Shown here in pieces: positions 1-10,159 of a stretch of 64,000 bases of DNA. The notes beneath the pieces were generated by a model. It was not told where the DNA came from and ran no database searches. It saw only the letters and a list, made by a program, of their open reading frames with translations. Position 1 is the stretch's first letter. Each line of letters starts with the position of its first letter. The stretch spans positions 13,407-77,406 of the forward strand of contig QANU01019202.1 of the NCBI GenBank assembly GCA_003254905.1, written 5' to 3'. Source of the stretch: Nissolia schottii (lineage: Eukaryota; Streptophyta; Magnoliopsida; Fabales; Fabaceae). Both the position numbers and the translations under genes were made by a program.

Positions 1-505
1 CATTGTTTCATGAAAAAACACACCCATTCGAGCATGTAATCGATTACTATAGAGTGGTAATCGATTACACACAACAAACGGCCATAATTTCAAATTTCAA
101 AAGGTGGTAATCGATTACTGCGGGTTGGTAATCGATTACACACTTCAAAATTTGAATAATTTTGAATTCAAAGTGTTGGTAATCGATTACACAAGCATGG
201 TAATCGATTAACCATGCAGAAACCGAGTTAAAGTGTTAAAACCCTTTGAAAAATGTTGCCAAATGCTTCTAGGGTTTTAAGAAAAATGTTAGACATGTTT
301 GTGATGAAAAACTTTGAGCCATTGATCTTTAATATCTTAACATGTGCTAACTATTGACTCTAGGGTTAAAATCTTGAACCTTTAAAGATGCGCAGCTTGA
401 GCCTTGAGGTTCTTCGATCTTGATTGAGTCTTTCCTTTTTCTGCTTTTTGTTGGTGGTGTTGTCTTCATCAAAACCACGCCATCAATGGTCAGAGGAAGA
501 GTCTT
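1..505 (-). mobile_element. Copia (Sirevirus-like) LTR fragment
   Basis: This AT-rich stretch carries paired GTAATCGATTAC palindromes. Near position 471 it reads, on the minus strand, TGATGAAGACAACACC, which resembles the start of Sirevirus-type Copia LTRs. To the right it passes into the repeat DNA of the next element at about 505. The left end lies outside the window. No coding sequence is visible. The family assignment rests on a short terminal match and on the general look of such LTRs, so it is tentative. Confidence 0.4.
36..211. repeat. Paired GTAATCGATTAC palindromes
   Basis: Six copies of the 12-bp palindrome GTAATCGATTAC (the last is one base off) have their central TCGA at 40, 61, 111, 132, 183 and 204. 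The spacing is 21, 50, 21, 51, 21, so they form three pairs 21 bp apart repeated about every 71-72 bp. The sequence between pairs is only loosely alike, so the palindromes are the conserved part. Confidence 0.9.
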
Positions 506-671
506 CTTCACATCATGCATACATTACATACTATAATTCTATCTTTCTTTCATTCATACTTTACTCTTCCTTTCATACTTCCTTTTATACTTTCGTCTTG
601 CTTTCATACTTTCTTTCATACTTCTTTCTTTCGTACTTTCACACTTCCATATTCTTTTCTTTGTGTGAACC

Positions 672-1012
672 AACTTTCCTGCAAGCCACCTACCGATAGA
701 AAGGTGAACCCGTTGCCAGCCACCTACTGACAGCAACCATCATCGTCCCCTTCCCTGCCAGCCACCTACCGATAGGAAGGTAAATCCATCATCGGTTCCC
801 CTTTCCTGCAAGCCACCTACCGACAGGAAAGTGAACCCGCTACTAGCCATCTATCGACAATAACCATCCTCGTCCCCTTCCCTGCCAGCCACCTTCCGAC
901 AGGGAAGTGACGCCTCTTGCCAGCCACCTACCGACAGGGAAGTGAACCCTCCTGCCAGCCACCTACCGACAGGAAAGTGAACCCGCTGCCAGCCACCTAC
1001 CGACAACAACCA
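672..1012 (-). repeat. Hairpin array with CCACCTACC loop, left LTR
   Basis: About nine units share the core GCCACCTACCGA; the cores lie near 685, 719, 761, 812, 846, 888, 923, 958 and 992, so steps are 34-35, 42 or 51 bp. Many units are hairpins: CTTTCCTG pairs with CAGGAAAG, or CTTCCCTG pairs with CAGGGAAG, on either side of the conserved core. The stem bases change on both arms together while the loop stays the same. Confidence 0.75.
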
Positions 1013-1354
1013 TTTCCAGTCCTTCTTTTCTTTCTTTCTCATAGCATTTCATCATCTTTTCTTTCTCATAACATTTCTTCTTTTCTTTTCCTTTCTTTGC
1101 ACATATCATGGCATGACTTGTTCCCTAAGGTTCATTTCAATTATAATCTTTACTCATTACTTGATTAACCTCTAATCCTCTAAAAGTACCTTAACATGAT
1201 GCATGGAATGCTAACATATTACCTTAATAAGTATAATGCATGAAATCCAAACTATTACATGACATAGTTCACTTACTTCAGTCCTATACATCATTTAAAT
1301 CATAACTTATTGGATTATGTGCCTCAAGACAGCTTCCATGAGATGTTCCAGTCT

Positions 1355-1600
1355 CAGACCGCTCAGCGAGACCTCTTGTTCGCTCAGTAGTCTGAGCTCA
1401 GTTCGCTCAGCGGTAAGCTGTACCGCTCAGCAGGCTGAGGCCCGGTTTTCAAAAATATCTTTCCATCCTTATCCTCAGTGACCTTCAGGCCGCTCAGCGG
1501 GTCCTATGGCCGTTCAGTGCCCTAGAGTTCACTTGTTAAAAAATGTTTTCTGTTGTACTTCGCTCAGCGGCGTCCATGGCCGCTCAGCGGTACCTGGGCG
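1355..1600. repeat. CCGCTCAGCGG palindrome cluster
   Basis: The near-palindrome CCGCTCAGCGG recurs with GCTCAG at 1361, 1382, 1405 and 1425, then pairs at 1492/1512 and 1562/1582. Steps inside groups are 20-23 bp. The right LTR has the matching cluster at 5990-6215. Confidence 0.85.
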
Positions 1601-2014
1601 AAACTGAAACCTGTACCTTTGTTTTTCTTGCTTTATTTCCCTCTTTTCTTATGGACACTTCTTGATTTTTGACACATATTCCAACCTTCATAAAACTAAC
1701 TAGTCTAGGTCACAAAAACCTTCAAAATCATCTTCCTATCATCCTAGCATGAGTTCTAACATACATGATCATACATAAAATAAGCACACAAACACATAAA
1801 CACATAACAACCACCAAGGAGGTGAGTAAGCTAGAGTTACCCACTTCTTGAGGGCTGATTCGATGATGAGAAGGATGGGCGAGAGCAGTCTTCCAAGCCT
1901 TGAGCATCGTCCAAGCTTCGGTCGGCGTTTCTGCAGGGTAACTGCGGCGCACACGGGCAGAGTTTCCCCTAGCTCCAGAGAGAAATATTTCTCAAAATTT
2001 TCTGCATATGGGGT

Positions 2015-2028
2015 GGCTATTTATAGCC
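2015..2028 (-). promoter_or_regulatory. TATA box inside an inverted repeat
   Basis: GGCTATTTATAGCC, read on the element strand as GGCTATAAATAGCC, is a TATA box whose flanks GGCTAT and ATAGCC are complementary. The same or a similar block stands at 8229-8242, 11147-11160, 13057-13070, 17474-17487, 39047-39060 and 56824-56837 in other LTRs. It sits about 820 bp inside the LTR on the element strand, so the hairpin and palindrome arrays lie downstream, in the expected RNA leader. Confidence 0.65.
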
Positions 2029-2777
2029 AAAATTTTTCCCCTGAAAATTACCTTTTTGCCCCTATGCATATTTACAATTTTGCCTTTTTTATTTTCTTTA
2101 ATAATTAATTACTTCAAAAGATAATTCAAAGGTCAAATCAATGAATAGTAATTGAATATTTAATTATTTTCCCTTGGAATCAGATTTCCCACATGATGGT
2201 TGCCATTTTTGACCGCCTCCCAGTCCCGTTTCGCTCGTGTTTAATCGCTCGCAGTGCCAGTGCGTCGCGCACGGTCGTCCAAAAAAATGTTCCGCTTATA
2301 CCGTCGCGATCCTCTAATTTCCCCCTACATGGGAATATTATTGCTTTAAGGCATTTGTGAATCTTTCTCCGGAGGAGTATTTTTCACAAATACCTTTGAC
2401 CCATTATCTCTCGTTAATGTCCAAACAAGACCATTCAACTAGCGTTTCCGCGATCACCCGTTCTCGCCCATTTTTCCTAATGAGGTCTTGGGCTACTCTA
2501 AGACATCTTAAAATGTTTCCCTCCATAAGGTATGATTTCCAGAGACTTGAGGCCCTCTGCTCAGTTCTACTGGTTGAACGGGACAAAATGGGGTTGTTCT
2601 AGTGTCTGCAGAATCGTCCGAAACTAGCAGAACTCCGTTTTTCCGACAGTCTGGACTTACCATCAAATCCTAAGGGCCATAAGGGATTATTTGAGTGAAA
2701 TCAAAATTCCCAAAAACTAAATAGAAAATCTTCTATAGACACGTCTGTCCTTAAGGGTTCAGGTTTCTACCCTGTTA

Positions 2778-2801
2778 ACCCATATAAGGGCTTATATGGG
2801 T
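2778..2801. repeat. 24-bp inverted repeat near LTR start
   Basis: ACCCATATAAG and CTTATATGGGT are perfect complements separated by GG. The right LTR keeps ten paired bases at 6872-6893. It lies about 45 bp inside the LTR start on the element strand. Function unknown; it may be part of the U3 control region. Confidence 0.7.
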
Positions 2802-2846
2802 ATTTCTCTTGTGAAATTCTTACTAAGGAAAAAGTGGGATGTTACA

Positions 2847-2859
2847 TTCCACCCCTTAG
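2847..2859 (-). other. Polypurine tract of element 1
   Basis: On the minus strand CTAAGGGGTGGAA directly precedes the LTR start at 2846, and GAGGACGAAATTTTT lies just before it. The same arrangement stands at the 3' LTR of elements B (24746-24774) and B-prime (30906-30935). This is the usual plus-strand primer of Gypsy elements and fixes the orientation of element 1. Confidence 0.8.
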
Positions 2860-2937
2860 AAAAATTTCGTCCTCAAAATTTTAGCGTCGCTAAAGTTTTC
2901 AAGTATCCTCTTTAGCAATTAAGGCTCCTACTCCTTA

Positions 2938-4092
2938 CTATTCACTTACCTTAGGTGAGGTGTTGCTCTGGCCGCTGGAACGGTTAGGCTGCAAGTAGGG
3001 CCATTTTGCATTGTTTAGCGTAGTGTCCATTCTTTCCACACTTGAAGATACCTGTTTCCCTCCTAAGCAAACCCTCTCATGTAACTTGCCACACCTCTGG
3101 CAATGTAAGTTGCTGTTCTTCACTATTCTGCATTGCTTGACGAGGTGATCACTGCCTCCGCATTCGAAGCACGTCTTTTTTCCAGCCAGAAGAATTCGCG
3201 CGTGTAGCTGGCCGCCTTTCTGGCAAGGTGGGTAGCTTCCTTCTCCTTGTGGCTATTCATGAGTATCTCGCCCTTGGGAGTTTCCTTCTGGTGGGTAGTG
3301 GGGGTGCCAAATCCGTCTACTCTTCTAGTCTTCTGAGACATTCCCTTGCTCGGCGATCCTCCTCTTATTCCTCTCATTGCGCACCTTTGCCAAGTCCCGG
3401 TTGGCCTCCTCCTGAGCCAAACATGTATTGACGAGGGTCGCATAATCTCGTATACCAGATGCATTCAGGAATACCTACAGTTTTGGCTTCAATCCACGCT
3501 GGTATTTCCCGCACTTCCAACTTTGATTAAGGTGGAGCTGGTAGTCTTGTGAATACCGGCAGAGTCTCTCGAATGTTGCTGTATACTCTGCGATGGTCAT
3601 TGCTCCCTGCTTAAGCTCTAAAAATTCTGCCTCTTTTCGGTCCTGTAGCTCCTGAGGAAAATACTTATCTATAAACACTGTCTTAAACTGGTTCCAAGTA
3701 CCCCGAACATCATCTTGTTCGAACAGGGGCCTGGTCATATCCCACCACCCCACTGCTGCTCCCTCTAACTTCCTTGACGCGAACTTGACCTTGTGAAGCT
3801 CAGTACAGGGAACATCCTCGAAAATCTGCTCCATTTTTCGGATCCAGCCATGGACCAAGTCCGGGTCCATTACTCCCTCAAAGACCGGTGGTCTAGCTGT
3901 GCTGAAGTCCCGATATTTCCGAGCATCAATCTCTTGTGGCATTAGCGGTGCATTCCTTTGAGCGGTGGCCACTGCTATCTGAGCGGTGGCTTGAGCCATT
4001 TCCCTAAGGATGCCTGCGAGATTCGCAGGTTCAGCGTTGCGCCGTGTCCTATCCCTACGAGGTGGCATGGCTAATCTGTCGTACCTGTACAA
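2938..4092 (-). pseudogene. Ty3/Gypsy gag relic of element 1
   Basis: The right part encodes a retrotransposon gag domain (PPVFEG, W-I-R-K-M-E-x-I-F, KLEGAAVGWWD, TWNQFKTVF, YFPQELQDRKEAEFLEL) typical of plant chromovirus-like Gypsy elements. The left part carries a CCHC zinc knuckle (C-x2-C-x4-H-x4-C) followed by a second cysteine-rich motif, as in nucleocapsid regions. The gene is broken, with a small number of breaks, and no pol follows. Gag would package element RNA; this copy is a fossil. Confidence 0.85.
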
Positions 4093-4223
4093 ATCTCGAG
4101 CTGATCAGTTCTCAAGACAGGCTAGTACACATAAACTTAGCACATACCACGTAGCAAGGACATACACCGTGTTCATGCCTGAAAGCATAGTGCGGCTCAG
4201 CCCTCAGGCTCTGTTGGACCAAA

Positions 4224-4237
4224 CTGCTCTGATACCA
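4224..4237 (-). other. Primer binding site, initiator-Met tRNA (element 1)
   Basis: On the minus strand TGGTATCAGAGCAG follows two bases after the LTR end. This is the standard plant LTR-retrotransposon primer site complementary to initiator-methionine tRNA. It fixes 4240 as the LTR edge and the minus strand as the coding strand. Confidence 0.85.
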
Positions 4238-4239
4238 AA

Positions 4240-6939
4240 CGAAACACCCTAGCTAACTGTTTACCCGTACGTAGTAAACAATGCTCACTAGGTTGTTTTC
4301 TGCTTTGGTTGGGTTGCTTTTAGCCCTTACATTTAGCTTGGCAAATATTTCTTATTCAAAAATACGGACCGTTTTCAAAACTTTTACCTTTCTTATAGAA
4401 ACTAGGAGCCGTGCGTGTTTGAGAAAACATATCAAGATACAAGCGATAGAGTCCCGATGGACTTAAGCGATAGTTAACTACAGAATAGCAGTACTGGAGA
4501 TGTTACGAGAGAAGTAGATAAACATACAAGTATTCGGTCCATAACACAATTACGCATCCAAATAATAATACATAATTACATCATCAAGTATACAAGTCAT
4601 AATACATATAATTTTCATATGGGCTAAGGGAACATCTAATCTCTTGAGCTAATCCAAAACATAAAGCATAAGTTACTCTCCGTTGCTTCCTCGGAATTCT
4701 CTGACATCCACGACTCTGCTTGTCTTCCGATACCTGCTCCGTCTCGGCGTACACGTCATGCTAGCCTAGAGTCATAAGGCAGTGGGGGTTAGAACGGTAG
4801 GTTCTCAGTGGAAAACTGTAGCTCTGAGATCTCGTGGTTCATTTAGTTATACTCCAGGCCGCTGAGGTGTTTCTAAGTGAACATGCATACTAGTATTCCT
4901 ACTGATTATTATCTGGCCTAAAGTCCTGAACAGCTTTATCTACGTTACTAAGTGATAGGGGAACTAATCTTTCTTACTAAGTTCTCGTGCTTATTACTTT
5001 CCTTCGCATATTTACATAGCCGTCTCGAGCGTTCTCTTGACGGTACTTACATCATATTTACTTATCTTCTTACTTATTCATACTTTCATACATACATTCT
5101 TACATACATTACATACATACATTCATGCATGCATTACATACTATAATTCTTTCTTTCTTTCATTCATACTTTACTCTTTCTTTCATACTTCCTTTTATAC
5201 TTTCCTCTTGCTTTCATACTTTCTTTCATACCTTTCTTTTTCTTTCGTACTTTCACACTTTCATATTCTTTTCTTTGTGTGATCCAACTTTCCTGCAAGC
5301 CACCTACTGACAGGAAAGTGAACCCGCTGCCAGCCACCTAGCGACACCAACCATCATCGTCCCCTTCCCTGCCAGCCACCTACCAGCAGGGAAGTGACCC
5401 CTCCTACCAGCCACCTACCGGCAGGAAGGTAAATCCATCATCGGTTCCCCTTTCCTACAAGCCACCTACTGACAGGAAAGTGAACCCGCTGCCAGCCACC
5501 TACTGACAACAACCATTCTCGTCCCCTTCGCTGCCAGCCACCTACCGACAGGAAAGTAATACATCATAATCGATCCATCTCTCCTGCCAGCCTCCTACTG
5601 ACAGGAAAGTGAACCCACTGCTAGCCACCTACCGACAACAACCATTTCCAGTCCTTCTTTTCTTTCTTTCTCATAGCATTTCATCATCTTTTCTTTCTCA
5701 TGATATTTCTTCTTTTCTTTTCCTTTCTTTGCACATATCATGGCATGACTTGTTCCCTAAGGTTCATTTCAATTATAATCTTTACTCATTACTTGATTAA
5801 ACTCTAATCCTCTAAAAGTACCTTAACATGATGCATGGAATGCTAACATATTACCTCAATAAGTATAATGCATGAAGTCCTACCTATTACATCACATAGT
5901 TCACATACTTCAGTCCTATACATCATTTAAATCATAAATGTTGGATTATGTGCCTCAAGACAGCTTCCATGAGACGTTCCAGTCTCAGACCGCTCAGCGG
6001 GACCTCTTGTTTGCTCAGCGGTCTGAGCTCAGTTCGCTTAGCGGTAAGCTGTACCGCTCAGTGGGCTGAGGCCCGATTTTCAAAAATATCTTTCCATCCT
6101 TATCCTCAGTGACCTTCAAGCCGCTCAGCGGGTCCTATGGCCGCTCAGCGCCCTGGAGTTCACGTGTTAAAAAATGTACTTCGCTCAGCGGCGTCCATGG
6201 TCGCTTAGCGGTACCTGGGCGAAACTGAAACCTGCACCTTTGTTTTTCTTGCTTTATTTCCCTTTTTTCTCATGGACACTTCTTAAGGTGTTGACACATA
6301 TTCCAACCTTCATGGACACCTCTTTATTTTCGCGCACTTCTCATGGACACTTCTTTATTTTCGCGCACGGTCGTCAGAAAAATATTCCGCTTATACCGTC
6401 GCGATCCTCTAATTTCCCCCTACATGGGAATACTATTGCTTTAAGGCATTTGTGGATTTTTCTCCGGAGGAGTATTTTTCACAGATACTTTTGACCCTTT
6501 ATCTCTCGTTGATGTCCAAACAAGACTGTTCCGTTGGCGTTTCCACGATCGCCTATTCTCGCCCATTTTTCCTAATGAGGTCTTGGGCTACTCTAAGACA
6601 TCTTAAAATGTTTCCCTCCATAAGGTATGATTTCCAGAGACTTGAGGCCCTCTGCTCAGTTCTACTGGTTAAACGGGACAAATGAGGCTGTTCTAGTGTC
6701 TGCAGAATCGTCCGAAACTGAGCGGAACTCCGTTTTTCCGACAGTCTGGACTTACCATCAAATCATAAGGGCCATAAGGGATTATTTGAGTGAAATCAGA
6801 ATTCCCAAAAACTAAACAAAAAATCTTCTATAGACACGTCTGTCCTTAAGGTTCGGTTTCTACCCTGTTAGCCCATATAAGGGCTTATATGGGTATTTCT
6901 CTTGTGAAATTCTTACTAAGGAAAAAGTGGGATGTTACA
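4240..6939 (-). repeat. Element 1 right (5') LTR
   Basis: On the minus strand it starts TGTAACATCCCAC at 6939 and ends GGGTGTTTCG next to the primer site. It aligns with the left LTR through the hairpin array (5284-5640), the CCGCTCAGCGG cluster (5990-6215) and the 3' portion. The five bases to its right are GTGAG; the matching duplication is not seen because the left LTR is partial. The segment at 5050-5280 is rich in CATA and TTTC tracts. Confidence 0.8.
5284..5640 (-). repeat. Hairpin array with CCACCTACC loop, right LTR
   Basis: This is the counterpart of 672-1012. Units such as CTTCCCTG-core-CAGGGAAG (near 5366) and CTTTCCTG-core-CAGGAAAG (near 5289) keep complementary arms around CCACCTACYGA. 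The array remains recognisable in both LTRs although the spacers differ. Confidence 0.7.
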
Positions 6940-9106
6940 GTGAGGGGCCAAAGGCTAAGGGATGGCCGCGTTATATTCTTTAGGGATGAAGTCTTTTAAA
7001 GTGCAAGAGATCGTCTTCGAATGCAAGATGTCATGTGTGCATGCAGGAAGTCCTATTTGAATGCAGAATGACCTATTGGAATGTAATGCAGGATGCTGTC
7101 TTCGTGTCGTGTGTTCGTATTCATGTCATGAGGTCATATGCGTCTAGCATGTCATAATGTCATGTCATGTTGTCTTATGCATCTAGCATGTCAGCATGTC
7201 ATATGCATGTCATGTTATCTACTACATGTAGCATGTCACATTGCCATATACATATCATGTTAACTAAGGCATTTAGCAAGTCATATAGTCATATACATCA
7301 TACATATCCATGCATATCAGCTAGCTTTAATGTTTGTTGGAGCTATGGCCCAAGACCGTTTTCATAAACACTGCTCCCCTGGCTTAGGTTAGCTCGGTGA
7401 CCTAAAGTCTCCGGGGTTGCTTATTGTTCCCAAAAACTCTCAGTTCACCTCGTCACCCGTGTCCAGGACTCCATGGAAATCACTAAGTTTCAGGCCGCTC
7501 AGCGCCCCCTTGGGTCTGCTCAGCAGTCCCTAAAACCCTTCAGTTCATAAATAGTTTAAAAATATATTTTTCTTTCACCTTAGCCTACAGACCGCTCAGC
7601 GGTTCATGAGGCCGCTCAGCGGTTCATGAGGTCGCTCAGCGTCCTGCGCGTGGCCTGCATAACCTACTTTGCTTTCTTGCATTCCTTTTTCCATGGACAC
7701 TACTTGGGGTTACTCCACAAGTTCCAACAACCATTTTACAACATGTATTATCATAAAAAACATATCCAAATCATCAAAACATCCTAGGCCTAAGAATAAC
7801 ATAACATAAACTACCCTGGTTCATCAAATCACATAAACAACCTTAAGCCATCTAAGGCCACCAAGAACACCACGAAATTTCCTAGCCATAACCTTACCAT
7901 ATTCAGCCTCAACAACCATAAACCATTCAGGAAACCATAGCCCTAACATATGTAACACATACTGCATGGAACTTTCCTAACAGCACCTATTAGCCTACAA
8001 GTAGTTAAAGCTCATCAAAGAGAGAGCAAGCTTGAGATTACCCACCTTTTAGAGTCTTAGAGATGACGGAAGATGATTAGGAGGGTAAGGGTTCCCTGGG
8101 TGTGAAGCTTCCCTGGCTGGTCTCCTGGTTCTGACAGCATTCCAGCAGAGTTCCTGAACCAAACGATTTTTGGGCAGAGTTTCAGCTAGGAGAGGAATTT
8201 TTCCAATTTTTTTTTTCTGATTTGGGGTGGCTATTTATAGCCAAGATTCAGCCCCCCTAAAATTACCCTTTTACCCCTCTTCATAATTACCAAATTGCCA
8301 TTATGCATTTTATTGTTTAATTAATTGATTATTCAGATAATTCATGTGTCACATCATGAATAGTAATTGAATTTAAAATTATTTTCCCTTGGAATCAGAT
8401 TTCCCACGTGCTGGTTGCCATCTTTGACCTCCTCCCGGTCCCGTTTCGCTCGTGGTTTATCGCTCGCAGTGCCAGTGCGTCGCGCACGGTCGTCCGAAAA
8501 ATATTCCGCTTATACTGTCGTGATCCCCTAATTTCTCTCTGCATAAAGGTGTGATTACTTCAACGCATTTGTGAATTTTTCTCTGGAGGAGTATTCTTCA
8601 CAGATACCTTTGACCCGCTATCTCTCGCCGGTATCCGAACAGGACCGTTCCGTTGGCAATTCTGCGATCGCCTGTTCTCACTCGTTTTCCTAATGAGGTT
8701 TTGGGCTAGCCTAAGGTATTTTGAAAACTTTCCCTCCCTACGGTAGGATTTTTAGAGATTTGAGGCCCTCTGCTCAATTCTACTGGCTAAACGAGACTAT
8801 TTTAGTCTCTGCGGAATCGTCTGAAACTGAACCGAATTCCATTTTACCGACACTTTAGGTTTTTCATCCATCTCTAGGGGTCGAGAAGAATCATTTTAGT
8901 ATCAGCAGAATTTGGAAATACCCAATAGAATAATTTCTACTGACCTCAACAGGTCAACTCCTACAAAGGGCTCTATGAACAGTTGTTTGGGGAAATTTTC
9001 ACTAAGGGAGGCATTGGTAATGTTTTTCTCCTTTCTAAGTGCATTTATAAATTATTTTATTTATTTTTGCGAACTTTCTACTAAGGGAAAAAAGCGGGAT
9101 GTTACA
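6940..9106 (-). mobile_element. Partial minus-strand LTR (E)
   Basis: On the minus strand it starts TGTAACATCCCGC at 9106. It shares with 55477-57635 the segment around 7370-7450 and the palindrome-rich part (GCTCAG at 7497, 7518, 7594, 7614, 7634). It has the TATA inverted repeat at 8229-8242 and the conserved GTGGGTAA motif near 8035. The left end is not defined: it abuts element 1 at 6939, and 6940-7080 is not clearly LTR. No gene is visible. Confidence 0.6.
7085..7320. repeat. Degenerate CATGTCATATG tandem repeat
   Basis: Short units built from GCATGTCAT, CATATGCATGTCATGTT and similar words repeat for about 230 bp. It reads as simple-sequence expansion inside the LTR and not as coding sequence. 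Confidence 0.6.
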
Positions 9107-10159
9107 ATATGCTTATTTCTATCTTAGGCATTCCTAAATTCTGACAGAATTACACACAACACCAACAGATCGAGACAATCATCAACAACATATATATACA
9201 CCAAGGTCACATAAAAGGCATCCTAACCACAGATATATCTAGCATAAAACATAGCATAAACATCATCATACGTCTTAAATCACATAGACAGTGATTATGT
9301 CGGTTTACCCACGTTTGTGCACTTGCTGCAGTCAGTTTGTGCAGAATCCCACCTTGTTTGGTTGTGCCCAAGCTCTTAACCTTAGAAAAGATGTATAAGA
9401 GAGTCCTCTAAGATGCTAGAAGAATTTGTGAGGTTAGGGTTTAGGAAACTTGGATTAGGTTTTGTGAGCGAAAGTCTCTGGTTAAGGTTTGGACAGTGTA
9501 ACGACTGAATGTATAAATGGACAGAGTTTGGCCAAGGTTTCTTATTTTTCCTCTTGAAATTTTCAGCCAAGGGGGGTATTTATAGGCCTCATGGCCGAAT
9601 TCCCCTTTCCAATTTTGTCCTTGGGGAAAAATTCCCAAAATGCCTTTATTTTGTCTTATGCTAAATGTCCTTTTCATGAGTCAACATATGACTCATCTTT
9701 GAATTGTTGACTTTGGCCACTTGGCCACCCTCTTGGCCGTGTATGGCCTTGTGTCTTGGCCACTTTTTGTGGCCAAGAATTAACGGGCTCGGACAGATTA
9801 GTTTTGATCAGGTTTTATCGTTTCCGGTCCCGGTACTTCGCGTACAGTTATGCTAAAAACATTCTGATCACATCCCTGTGATCCCCTAATTTTTCTAAGA
9901 AATATTTTGGGTCCATTTGACGTGTTTGAAAATTCTTGTCTGTGAGCGTACCTTTTACGGATACTTTAGACCCACGGTTATACTAAGAGGACAAAAAGGG
10001 TTTATTCTAGTGTCTGTAGAATTTTAAGAAAACGACCAGAAGTTTTCCTACAGACAATTTTAATTCCAAGAGTTCATAATTCCAATGGTTCAACCAAACA
10101 AGGAAATCTCTAAGTATTTATCTAGCGAGATTTTGCTAAGGAAAGAGCGAGATGTTACA
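9107..10159 (-). mobile_element. Partial minus-strand LTR (F)
   Basis: On the minus strand it starts TGTAACATCTCGC at 10159 and has family traits: a TTATAGGCC TATA region near 9580 and the motif AACGTGGGTAAACC near 9305. Only the U3 part is here; LTR E abuts it at 9106, so E probably inserted into F. The short ORFs in it lack any domain. Confidence 0.5.

Larger units (their letters stand above)
506..2846 (-). repeat. Element 1 left (3') LTR, partial
   Basis: This matches 5115-6939 over most of its length: the CCACCTACCGACAGG hairpin cluster, the CCGCTCAGCGG palindromes and the terminal sequence ending GGGATGTTACA. On the minus strand it begins TGTAACATCCCAC at 2846 next to the purine tract. 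Its left part passes into a Copia-like fragment at about 505. It holds a TATA box in an inverted repeat at 2015-2028 and a 24-bp inverted repeat at 2778-2801. Confidence 0.8.
506..6939 (-). mobile_element. Element 1: gag-only Gypsy LTR retrotransposon
   Basis: Two long direct repeats (about 506-2846 and 4240-6939) flank a 1.4 kb internal region. Reading on the minus strand, the right copy ends beside an initiator-Met primer site, the internal part contains one Ty3/Gypsy gag relic, and a purine tract precedes the left LTR, which starts TGTAACATCCC. There is no protease, reverse transcriptase, RNase H or integrase, and the distance from primer site to purine tract leaves no room for them. It therefore resembles the gag-only, non-autonomous class of plant elements (TR-GAG). 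The gag is broken and the LTRs have diverged, so it is old and inactive. Confidence 0.8.

Noticed and set aside
424-730. Phe/Ser/Tyr-rich frames in the left LTR, also at 5037-5310
   Set aside because: They come from CATA and TTTC tracts; overlapping frames look equally open and no domain is present.
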